Below the pieces are notes generated by a model. That model did not search any database and had not been told where the DNA came from. It saw only the letters and a program-made list of their open reading frames with translations. 38,110 nucleotides of DNA from an uncultured Bacilli bacterium. GTDB taxonomy: Bacteria > Bacillota_I > Bacilli_A > RF39 > UBA660. The DNA lies in assembly GCA_944332555.1 (NCBI GenBank), contig CALVKF010000009.1, positions 1 through 38,110 on the forward strand, read 5' to 3'. A program made the position numbers and the translations under genes. Positions 24,156 to 30,903 of the stretch are shown one piece after another (position 1 is the first letter of the stretch; every line of letters starts with the position of its first letter).

Positions 24156-24167
24156 ATAAAGTATTTT

Positions 24168-24191
24168 AGCCCGTAAATACGGGCTTTTTTG
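24168..24191 (+). terminator. Terminator of tRNA-Ala
   Basis: AGCCCGT and ACGGGCT pair around AAAT and are followed by six T's. Confidence 0.85.
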
Positions 24192-24195
24192 TTGT

Positions 24196-25050
24196 TTAAA
24201 TATGTTTTACCTCGTTTTTACCTCGTAATTTTAGCTCATTTAATTTATTAGTTGGTATCTTTTTCTTTTCTGGGAACATGTGATAATATGTTTTTTCTAC
24301 AACTTCTATTGTATCTCCTATTCGTTCCGCAACATCTCTGGAATCACATCCTAAATTAATTAATAAACTAACATGTGAATGTCTAAAACCATGAGGTGTT
24401 ATTTTTTTACAGTTTGCTTTTTCTATATATTTATTTAATATTCGCCTAAAATTAGTAGGGGAAATATGCTTAATATTTCCAAATACAAGATATTCAGGAT
24501 TAAATCCATAAATTTTCTTTTCTTCTTCAAGGTGTAGTTTTAATAATTCTGCTAGATCATCATCTAATTCAATTATTCTAATCGAGTTTTTAGTTTTAGG
24601 ATCTACGAAATCATATGATTTACCCTCAACACTATTAGTAAATGTATATTTTATTTCAATGTATTTTTTTTCCAGGTTTACATATTTCCATTTTAAAGCA
24701 ATCATTTCTCCTAATCTAACACCAGTATAATATAAAAATTCAAACATTACTCTGTCAAAAAACGCATCAACAACTTCAATGAAACTTTGGTATTCTTCAA
24801 ATGTCCAAAAATTCCATTCGGCACCATTCTTTTTAGAACTGACAGAAATTTTATAAAGATTTAATTTACTATAAAGTTTTCTACTTAAATCATATTCATC
24901 AGAACAAAATTGCAAAAACTCTCTAAAATAACCTATAATTTTATTTTTATATTCTAATTTTAGAAGGTTTTTAGAAAATTCTTTTTTCCAAGATATTATA
25001 TTTTCTTCTGTAATTCGTTTTATATCTTTAAAATCTTTAAATTTTATATA
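24196..25050 (-). pseudogene. 5'-truncated tyrosine integrase next to tRNA-Ala
   Basis: The C-terminal catalytic domain is intact: TGVRLGE (Arg), HGFRHSHVS (His, Arg) and KTYYHMF (Tyr). The frame stays open upstream of the TTG at 24915 to about 25050 (FKDIKRITEENIISWKKEF, a core-binding domain pattern) but has no start and breaks off where tnpB sequence begins. It is therefore the 3' remnant of a phage- or island-type integrase whose 5' end has been lost. Its position just behind tRNA-Ala is the usual integration geometry. Confidence 0.75.
24205..24225. repeat. Paired direct repeat TTTTACCTCG at the end of the integrase remnant
   Basis: Copies at 24205-24214 and 24216-24225 have an 11-bp period and lie inside the last codons of the integrase remnant. 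By analogy with the pair at 9134-9155 they may be arm-type sites; chance repetition in coding DNA is possible. Confidence 0.4.
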
Positions 25051-25052
25051 GA

Positions 25053-25172
25053 TCCACTTGTTTAAGGAACTGGGTTTGTCCTAAATGTGGATATATACAT
25101 GACCGAGATATCAATGCTAGTATCAATATAATGTTTGAAGGATTAAAAATATATATGCAAAGTTTAGTATAG
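25053..25172 (+). pseudogene. tnpB: 3' end of an IS605-type tnpB
   Basis: The last about 39 codons read [20 protein letters not shown] followed by NIMFEGL, the C-terminal zinc-ribbon and final RuvC Asp region of TnpB, an RNA-guided nuclease of IS200/IS605 elements. It stops at TAG 25172. Everything upstream of about 25053 is missing and replaced by the opposing integrase remnant, so the gene is dead. Confidence 0.8.
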
Positions 25173-25290
25173 ATAATAAAATAAAAATAGTAGGGTGGCG
25201 ACCATCCGAAATTGGTCTGTGGAGAGTCGGAAGAACTCAATGAAGCAGAAATGCCTTGTAGTGATACAAGGATAGTCAAAATTTATTTTG
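25173..25290 (+). mobile_element. Right end of the IS605-type remnant, with omega-RNA-like region
   Basis: The DNA after tnpB contains GGGTGGCGACCATCCGAA, then GTCTGTGGAGAGTCGGAAG and AATGAAGCAGAAATGCC, the usual layout of IS605 right ends, where the TnpB guide RNA (omega RNA) scaffold overlaps the 3' end. CCTTGTAGTGATACAAGG (hairpin CCTTGTA/TACAAGG) lies at the probable terminus. No tnpA and no left end are visible. The stretch 25291-25425 holds nothing recognisable. Confidence 0.55.
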
Positions 25291-25425
25291 ACTTTTGTTC
25301 TATTATAAAAAGTTGGTATAACGTAAAGCAATAAACAATTTTTAGAAACAATGAAAAAATATTGGTTTTAAAATAAATTAAATATGATTAAAGATAGCAA
25401 AAAACTTTATATTTAACCATTTTTT

Positions 25426-25434
25426 TGATATAAT
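25426..25434 (+). promoter_or_regulatory. Extended -10 promoter of the XRE membrane protein gene
   Basis: TGATATAAT (25426-25434) lies 16 nt before ATG 25451. No good -35 is visible, which is compatible with an extended -10 promoter. Confidence 0.5.
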
Positions 25435-25450
25435 CTTTATGAGTGGTAAT

Positions 25451-26173
25451 ATGAATTCAGAAAAAATAGGTAAATTTATTTGTGATTTAAGAAAGAAATA
25501 TAATTTAACTCAAAAAGAGTTAGCAGATAAACTTAATGTAACTGCCCAAGCTGTTTCTAAATGGGAAAATGGGCGAGGTGTACCAGATATTGAACTTTTG
25601 AAAAAATTAAGTGAAGAATTTGATGTAAGTATTACAGAATTAATCGAAGGTGAAGAAAAAAATAATGGTAAAAAAATAGCCATTTTTGTAGCTATAGGGT
25701 TAGTTGTTCTATCAATTTGTACAACCATTTTTGGTCTTTATGTATCACAAGATCAAGATTCATTCAATTTTTCATCTCTTACTTGTGATAATGATTCTTT
25801 TGATATCGAAGGGGTTATTGCTTATAACCACAGTAAAAAATCTATTTATATATCAGATATAAATTATTGTGGTGAAGCTGAAGAACCAAAATTTGTAGCT
25901 GTAGAATGCATTTTATATGAAAAACATGAAGATGATGAATCGAGAATTGCTAAATATAGTAGTTTAAATAAGAAAAATGAAGAGAGTTATAATTTATCTT
26001 ATTATTTAGAAGAAATTCGTTTTAATATTAATAACTTTAGTTTTAATGATTACTCTTGTACTTGTGATAGTGAGGTTTGCAATAATATTTATATAAGAAT
26101 TAACGGATTAACTGCCGATGATACCGTTATAACTTATGATATTCCTCTAGAAGTTTTACCGGATTGTGAGTAG
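25451..26173 (+). CDS. Membrane-tethered XRE-family HTH protein
   Basis: ATG 25451 follows GTGGT; an in-frame ATG at 25439 overlaps the likely transcription start. Residues about 8-62 form a classic XRE/Cro HTH (LRKKYNLTQKELADKLNVTA, QAVSKWENGRGVPDI). A membrane segment (about 73-95) and an acidic extracytoplasmic domain of about 145 residues, with several Cys, follow. HTH-plus-membrane proteins of this kind are thought to sense an outside or membrane signal and control nearby promoters; target and signal are unknown. It is transcribed alone. Confidence 0.8.
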   Translation: MNSEKIGKFICDLRKKYNLTQKELADKLNVTAQAVSKWENGRGVPDIELLKKLSEEFDVSITELIEGEEKNNGKKIAIFVAIGLVVLSICTTIFGLYVSQDQDSFNFSSLTCDNDSFDIEGVIAYNHSKKSIYISDINYCGEAEEPKFVAVECILYEKHEDDESRIAKYSSLNKKNEESYNLSYYLEEIRFNINNFSFNDYSCTCDSEVCNNIYIRINGLTADDTVITYDIPLEVLPDCE

Positions 26174-26210
26174 GTAAACGGAAAGTTTAGTGAAATAAAC
26201 TTAAGGTTTA

Positions 26211-26240
26211 TTGACAATATTATATATTTAATGATACTCT
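26211..26240 (+). promoter_or_regulatory. Promoter of the thioredoxin-like gene
   Basis: Consensus TTGACA (26211-26216), 18 bp, then TACTCT (26235-26240) with extended TG. SD GGAGGG precedes ATG 26263. Confidence 0.6.
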
Positions 26241-26262
26241 TTGTATATGGAGGGAAAAGTAT

Positions 26263-26874
26263 ATGAAAAATAAAGGATTAATTATTGGCCTTGTAGCAAT
26301 AATTGTAATTTTAATCGGAGTAGTAGTTTTCTTACTTGTTCGTGATAATAACGAAGAAAATGTTGAAACAACACCAACTGATGCTGAAAAGTTTGCTGAA
26401 GAATATCCAAGCATGCCTGATGATAATGTCTTTACTTATGCTACCGTTGATGAAATCATTGATGTTTTAGATGGTGGTAGTGGTATTGTTTATTTAGGTT
26501 TTCCAGAATGTCAGTGGTGTGAAGCTTATGTTCCATATTTAAATGAAGTAGCTAAAGATGTGGGTATAAGTGAAATACTTTATTATAATATTAGAGAAGA
26601 CCGAAGCAACAACTCCGAAAATTATCAAAGAATAGTAGAATTGCTTGATGGTTATTTAACAGATGATGAAGAAGGTAACCCAAGAATTTATGTTCCGGCG
26701 GTAATATTTGTTAATAATGGTACTATCGTAGGTTTTGATGATGAAACTTCACTTGATACTGGGGGATTTACAAATCCTGACGATTACTGGACTGAAGAAG
26801 AAGTTAATGATTTAAAATCTCGTTTAACAAGTTACATGCAAAGTTGCACAGTTTGTACAGATTGTAACAGTTAG
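26263..26874 (+). CDS. Membrane-anchored thioredoxin-fold protein
   Basis: One N-terminal membrane helix (about 5-26) is followed by an acidic linker and a thioredoxin-like domain: IVYLGFPECQWCEAYVPYLN holds the CxxC pair (Cys83 and Cys86), and YVPAVIFV supplies the cis-Pro loop. The protein ends in a second cluster, CTVCTDC. Such proteins act in thiol-disulfide exchange on the outer face of the membrane; oxidase versus reductase function cannot be told from the CQWC motif. It is transcribed alone, just before the tyrS leader. Confidence 0.8.
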   Translation: MKNKGLIIGLVAIIVILIGVVVFLLVRDNNEENVETTPTDAEKFAEEYPSMPDDNVFTYATVDEIIDVLDGGSGIVYLGFPECQWCEAYVPYLNEVAKDVGISEILYYNIREDRSNNSENYQRIVELLDGYLTDDEEGNPRIYVPAVIFVNNGTIVGFDDETSLDTGGFTNPDDYWTEEEVNDLKSRLTSYMQSCTVCTDCNS

Positions 26875-26877
26875 TAC

Positions 26878-26907
26878 TTGAAAAAAAGTTTAAGCATATG
26901 ATATAAT
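26878..26907 (+). promoter_or_regulatory. Promoter of tyrS
   Basis: TTGAAA (26878-26883), 18 bp, then TATAAT (26902-26907) with extended TG; the transcript should begin near 26914. Confidence 0.7.
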
Positions 26908-26914
26908 ACTAGCA

Positions 26915-27035
26915 ATCAGTGATGAATGGAATTTACGACTCCAGAGCTGATGCGTTTAATCCGCGTTAAGGAAAATTAAGTTAAAAAAAGGATGGTACCG
27001 TGCTAATGCACTCCTTTGTGGTACCATCCTTTTTT
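26915..27035 (+). promoter_or_regulatory. T-box riboswitch of tyrS with ultrashort Stem I
   Basis: Stem I is only about 37 nt: ATCAG/CTGAT at the base, a kink-turn-like UGAUGAA/GAG internal loop, then TGGA/TCCA closed by a loop containing TTTACGA with the Tyr specifier TAC. The T-box GGATGGTACCGTG is at 26990-27002. The antiterminator pairs AAGGA (26988-26992) and GTG with CAC and TCCTT (27009-27016). The competing terminator pairs GGATGGTACC (26990-26999) with GGTACCATCC (27020-27029) and six T's. Uncharged tRNA-Tyr should stabilise the antiterminator and switch tyrS on. Confidence 0.88.
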
Positions 27036-27059
27036 AAATTTTAGAAAGAAGGAAATTTT

Positions 27060-28304
27060 ATGACAGTATTTGAAGATTTGAAATGGCGAGGACTTATTAA
27101 TGATATTACCAGTCCTGATGTTGAAGAAGCTATTAACAAAGGAGGTCTGAAGTTTTATATTGGGGTAGACCCAACTGGTGATAGTCTTCATATAGGACAT
27201 TATTGTACCGTAATTGCCACATCTAAAAGATTACTTGAAGCTGGACACACTCCAATAATTATTGCTGGTGGTGGTACAGGTTTAATCGGCGACCCTAAAC
27301 CTAATGTTGAGCGTCCAATGATTAGCAAAGAAGCGGTTGCTCATAACATTGAATGTATTAAAAATCAAGTTAGTACTATCTTAGGAAGCAATGTAGAAAT
27401 TGTTAATAATGCTGATTGGCTTTGTAATATGCAAGCAATCGATTACTTAAGAGATTATGGTAAATACTTTAACATTAATTACATGCTTGCTAAAGATACC
27501 GTAAAAAGAAGATTAGATATTGGTATTACTTATACAGAATTTTCTTATATGATATTGCAATCAATTGACTTTTTAAAACTTTTCGAAGAACACGGTGTAA
27601 CAATGCAAGTCGGAGGTCAAGATCAATGGGGTAATATCACCTCAGGCTTAGAATTAATTCGTAAAATTCATGGAGCTGATGTTAAATGTTATGGTTTTAC
27701 AGTACCTCTAATTACTCGGGCTGATGGCACTAAATTTGGTAAAAGTGAATCTGGTGAAGCATTATGGCTAGATATAAATAAAACATCAAGTTATGAATTA
27801 TATCAATACTTTATTAACACCGAAGATGAAAAAGTAATTGAATACTTGAAAAAATTAACATTCTTAAGTAAAGAAGAAATAGAAGCTCTAGAAAAAGAAG
27901 TTAAAGAACATCCTGAAGAAAGAAAAGCTCAAAAAGCTTTAGCAAAAGAAATGATTACTTTCTTACATGGTAAAGAAGAATATGAAAAAGCTCTAAATAT
28001 TAGTGAATCTTTATTCTCTGATAAAATATGGAATTTATCAAGTGATGAAATAATTTCTTCAATTAAAGATGTACCAACATTTGAAGTAGAAGATAACACA
28101 AGTTTAATAGATATGCTTGTAAATAACAAAATTGTAAGCAGTAAAAGAGAAGCTCGCGAAATGATTAGTGGTAATGCTATAAGTATTAACAACAAAAAAG
28201 AAACTGATTTAGAAAAAGTAATAACTAAAAGCGATGCTATTGATGAAAAAGTATTGCTAATAAAGAAGGGTAAGAAAAATTACTTTTTAGGACTTATGAA
28301 ATAA
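27060..28304 (+). CDS. tyrS: Tyrosyl-tRNA synthetase
   Basis: The 414-aa class I synthetase joins tyrosine to tRNA-Tyr. It shows YIGVDPTGDSLHIGHY (HIGH motif), the tyrosine-pocket segments TEFSYMILQ and QVGGQDQWGN, the KMSKS-equivalent KFGKSESG, and a C-terminal S4-like RNA-binding domain (IDMLVNNKIVSSKREAREMI). SD AAGAAGGA precedes ATG 27060. The T-box directly upstream independently supports the identity. Length is normal for bacterial TyrRS. Confidence 0.97.
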   Translation: MTVFEDLKWRGLINDITSPDVEEAINKGGLKFYIGVDPTGDSLHIGHYCTVIATSKRLLEAGHTPIIIAGGGTGLIGDPKPNVERPMISKEAVAHNIECIKNQVSTILGSNVEIVNNADWLCNMQAIDYLRDYGKYFNINYMLAKDTVKRRLDIGITYTEFSYMILQSIDFLKLFEEHGVTMQVGGQDQWGNITSGLELIRKIHGADVKCYGFTVPLITRADGTKFGKSESGEALWLDINKTSSYELYQYFINTEDEKVIEYLKKLTFLSKEEIEALEKEVKEHPEERKAQKALAKEMITFLHGKEEYEKALNISESLFSDKIWNLSSDEIISSIKDVPTFEVEDNTSLIDMLVNNKIVSSKREAREMISGNAISINNKKETDLEKVITKSDAIDEKVLLIKKGKKNYFLGLMK

Positions 28305-28316
28305 TAAGTCTTTTTT
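28291..28316 (+). terminator. Terminator overlapping the tyrS stop codon
   Basis: GACTTAT (28291-28297) pairs with ATAAGTC (28304-28310) across the TAA stop, followed by six T's. Confidence 0.7.
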
Positions 28317-28367
28317 CTTGCAATTTAATAAATTTATTGATATATTAAAATTGTAGATGGAGGAATA

Positions 28368-28817
28368 ATGATTGGAATAAGATTTGAATTAAATGTAACA
28401 TGGGATAATGTTTTAAAAGATTTGCTTAACAATATAAATTATAAAGAATACAATTGGTATTTTAAAGAACAAGATATTTATTTTAATATTAAAGATAAAT
28501 CTAAATTTTTAAAGAAAACTTCGGGAGAATTATTAGAAAATATTATTAATAGCAATGAAAAGTACTTAATATTAATGGCTAATATCTTGGTATTTAATAA
28601 AGATGATAAAATAATTAATATTAAAAATCAATATGAACTTTCGAAAAGTAATTGTAATTTAGTTATTTTAATTGAAGAAACTACTAAATTTGAAATATAT
28701 TTTAATAATACCGAATTACAAGACATTATTATTAAAAATTTAAATAAATTAAATATAAAATATGATAAAATAACTTTATATAATGATTTAAGAAAAGAAT
28801 TTATTCTAGGCGATTAA
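28368..28817 (+). CDS. DUF2691-like protein of unknown function
   Basis: The 149-aa soluble protein starts at ATG 28368 (SD GGAGG). The pattern GIRFELN at the start, YNWYF near residue 30, SNCNLVILI near residue 95 and a final YNDLRKEFIL follow what I remember of the DUF2691 family of Bacilli; this was not searched. The role of that family is unknown. The gene stands between tyrS and a small coat-like gene. Confidence 0.55.
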   Translation: MIGIRFELNVTWDNVLKDLLNNINYKEYNWYFKEQDIYFNIKDKSKFLKKTSGELLENIINSNEKYLILMANILVFNKDDKIINIKNQYELSKSNCNLVILIEETTKFEIYFNNTELQDIIIKNLNKLNIKYDKITLYNDLRKEFILGD

Positions 28818-28835
28818 ACTAAACAAAGTAGTCTT

Positions 28836-28857
28836 CTTTCATACAATATTATGAAAG
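28836..28857 (+). promoter_or_regulatory. Hairpin covering half of a Shine-Dalgarno site
   Basis: CTTTCATA (28836-28843) pairs with TATGAAAG (28850-28857) over a 6-nt loop. The SD AAAGGAG (28854-28860) starts inside the stem, so folding would reduce translation of the next gene. Confidence 0.45.
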
Positions 28858-28867
28858 GAGTTTTCTT

Positions 28868-29104
28868 ATGAATCCAAAATATAATACAGTGTATCATCCT
28901 GTAAATAATAATGATCGTTTTGTATTTCCATTTTTAACTGGTGCTTTAGTTGGTGGTGCAGCAGTAGGTTTAACTCGTCCAAGACCAATATATAATGTTG
29001 CCCCATATCCACCATATCCGCCATATGGACCATACCCACCAAGACCATATCCTATGCCATATTATAGTACATCCTACAATTACAATACTTTTGGACCATA
29101 TTAA
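28868..29104 (+). CDS. Small Pro/Tyr-rich coat-like protein
   Basis: The 78-aa protein has a Gly/Ala patch (LTGALVGGAAVGL) and then Pro-Tyr repeats (PYPPYPPYGPYPP), ending in Tyr-rich sequence. Such composition is typical of spore-coat or surface-layer proteins in Bacilli (general knowledge). No signal peptide is visible. The gene is preceded by a hairpin that overlaps its SD, and it overlaps the convergent RodA/FtsW gene by 4 bp at the stop codons. An antisense reading frame over it is a shadow of the repeats. Confidence 0.65.
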   Translation: MNPKYNTVYHPVNNNDRFVFPFLTGALVGGAAVGLTRPRPIYNVAPYPPYPPYGPYPPRPYPMPYYSTSYNYNTFGPY

Positions 29105-30183
29105 TAAACAGATTTATTTAATATATTTAGAATAATACCTAAAAACATAAAATAAATTATAATTGTTGAACCACCATAAGATAAAAATGGTAGAGGTATA
29201 CCAATAATAGGGAGCAATCCTAAATTCATTCCAATATTAATAAATTGTTGGAAGAAAAAAATACTAATAAAACTAATTAAAACTAGTTTTATTTGTTTTT
29301 GTTTTACAGTTAAATATTTATTAATTAAAAATATATCAATAAGTAAGTAACATAAAATTACTATAATTCCCGAAATTATTCCAAAATTACTAATATTAAA
29401 TGCAAATATAAAATCAGTTGGTGCCTCTGGTATATATAAACTTACTTTATTTAAACCACTACCAAAAATAGTTGCAGATCCCATAGCAATAATAGCATTT
29501 TCTAACTGATAACTAGATTCCGTACTAAAAGTAATAAGTCTCTCAACTCTATAAAAGAAACTTGTGCCAATTAGATTTATGAGTATTTCTTGATTATAAA
29601 TATAAAGTAATATAAAAGTTCCTAATAAAAGAATAATAATTATTCCAAAAATTACAAACCAATATTTTTTAACTCCCGCAACAAGTAATACAGTTATAGC
29701 AATTAAAAAATAAAAGATAATTGCCCCAGTGTCAGGCTCTAAAAATACCAGTATTGAAGGAATTAAAGTAATAATTATAACTTTTAATATTAGTTTAAAA
29801 TCTGGTTTATTAACGAGTGCAATATTACTTAAATACAATGTTAGAGTAAGTTTAACAAGTTCACTAGGTTGAAAAGAAAATAATTTAAAATCAAACCATG
29901 CGGTTGATCCATTAATATTTTTACCAAAAAATAATACTAAAACAAGTAATAAAACCGAAATATAGTAATAATATTTAGAATACTTTAAAATAGTATTAAT
30001 ATTTATTTTGCTTATTATAATAACTAAAATAATACCTATACCAAAAAATATTATTTGTTTAATTAAATTATGTTCATATAAAGTACTTAAAGCCTTAGCA
30101 TTTTGCATATTAAGTAAACTAATAATCATTATAATAAATAAGGGAATAATTAACATATATTTACTATTAATAATTTTATTCAT
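29101..30183 (-). CDS. RodA/FtsW/SpoVE (SEDS) family peptidoglycan polymerase
   Basis: The 360-aa polytopic protein with about ten membrane segments shows SEDS landmarks: FSFQPSELVKL after a NGSTAWF loop, FLEPDTGAI with the catalytic-region Asp, and the C-terminal IIGIPLPFLSYGGST. These proteins polymerise glycan strands from lipid II, together with a class B PBP. The short length and lack of cytoplasmic extensions fit RodA better than FtsW, but the call is not certain. No clear SD is seen before ATG 30183. It diverges from the gene at 30240. Confidence 0.87.
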   Translation of the reverse strand: MNKIINSKYMLIIPLFIIMIISLLNMQNAKALSTLYEHNLIKQIIFFGIGIILVIIISKININTILKYSKYYYYISVLLLVLVLFFGKNINGSTAWFDFKLFSFQPSELVKLTLTLYLSNIALVNKPDFKLILKVIIITLIPSILVFLEPDTGAIIFYFLIAITVLLVAGVKKYWFVIFGIIIILLLGTFILLYIYNQEILINLIGTSFFYRVERLITFSTESSYQLENAIIAMGSATIFGSGLNKVSLYIPEAPTDFIFAFNISNFGIISGIIVILCYLLIDIFLINKYLTVKQKQIKLVLISFISIFFFQQFINIGMNLGLLPIIGIPLPFLSYGGSTIIIYFMFLGIILNILNKSVY

Positions 30184-30239
30184 GTTATTATTATGTGTTC
30201 TTTTTCTAAATTTATCATAAAATATAGTGAGGTGAGGCT

Positions 30240-30527
30240 GTGGAAAAACCTAGAGTATTTGCTAATCCTATCAATAAAAAACTTGATAACAATGAAGATT
30301 TATTTCGAAGTAGTAAGAGTGTAGTAAGAAATAATCCAAAAGACATTAACAAAAAAATTAATGAAATATTTGCATCAACAAATCATGTTTATAAAAGTAG
30401 AGTAAAAGTAACTTTAAAAGATAAGACACTAGAAACGGATTTAATAGGCAAAACTAATTTAAATCTCTTAACATTAGATGGTGGACTTATTAGAATAACT
30501 GATATATTAGATATTGAAAAGTTATAA
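30240..30527 (+). CDS. Small conserved-looking protein of unknown function
   Basis: The 95-aa protein starts at GTG 30240 with GAGGTGAGG just upstream. The first about 45 residues are charged and probably loose. The second half looks like a small beta-barrel or SH3-like fold: SRVKVTLKDKTLETDLIGKT, then LLTLDGGLIRITDILDI. I do not recognise the family. It lies divergent to the SEDS gene and convergent to the EIIB gene, with which it shares a terminator. Confidence 0.6.
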   Translation: MEKPRVFANPINKKLDNNEDLFRSSKSVVRNNPKDINKKINEIFASTNHVYKSRVKVTLKDKTLETDLIGKTNLNLLTLDGGLIRITDILDIEKL

Positions 30528-30566
30528 AAAAAGTATATCTAAAGAATTTCTTCGATATACTTTTTT
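30527..30566. terminator. Bidirectional terminator
   Basis: AAAAAAGTATATC (30527-30539) pairs with GATATACTTTTTT (30554-30566), with a small nested stem inside. It serves both convergent genes and contains the stop region of the EIIB gene. Confidence 0.75.
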
Positions 30567-30856
30567 AATTGTTTAGCATTTTTGCCAAATATTATTTTTA
30601 ATTGATTATCAATTTCTACTATACCTTTAGCACCAAGTTTTTGAATACCTTCTTTGTTAGCTTTAGATACATCCTTAAGTATTACTTTAAATCTTGACAT
30701 ATTACATTCAGCATTAACAATATTATCTTTACCACCAAGATAAGTTATTAATTTATTAGCTTCAATATTGAAGTTTTTCTTTGATAACTTAACTATAACT
30801 AAAGATATAATAATAAGTACTATGGCAATAATACCATATTGGATAAATGTTTGCAT
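30539..30856 (-). CDS. Orphan membrane-anchored PTS EIIB (glucose family) domain protein
   Basis: The 105-aa protein has one N-terminal membrane helix (about 7-24), then an EIIB fold: ITYLGGKDNIVNAECNMSRF carries the phosphorylatable Cys51 followed by Ser-Arg, then VILKDVSKANKEGIQKLGAKG and IIFGKNAKQLKKYI, closely following the EIIB part of PtsG/NagE. EIIB normally passes phosphate from EIIA to sugar in the EIIC channel. Here no EIIC or EIIA is attached or nearby, so it may serve other permeases, or act as a sensor. SD AGAGGTGA precedes ATG 30856, with TATAAT at 30877-30872. It lies just downstream of RNase J. Confidence 0.75.
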   Translation of the reverse strand: MQTFIQYGIIAIVLIIISLVIVKLSKKNFNIEANKLITYLGGKDNIVNAECNMSRFKVILKDVSKANKEGIQKLGAKGIVEIDNQLKIIFGKNAKQLKKYIEEIL

Positions 30857-30903
30857 AGCTTCACCTCTTTAATTATACTACAAATTTTAAAATTTTAATA
30901 GTC

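Noticed and set aside
25037-25279. Minus-strand 80-codon ORF over the tnpB remnant
   Set aside because: It runs antisense across the tnpB zinc ribbon and IS right end; the plus strand explains the sequence.
27003-27200. Minus-strand ORF across the T-box terminator and tyrS start
   Set aside because: It is an antisense shadow of tyrS and the leader.
28866-29048. Minus-strand Met/Asp/His-rich ORF over the coat-like gene
   Set aside because: Its composition merely mirrors the Pro-Tyr repeats on the plus strand, which has an SD and start codon.
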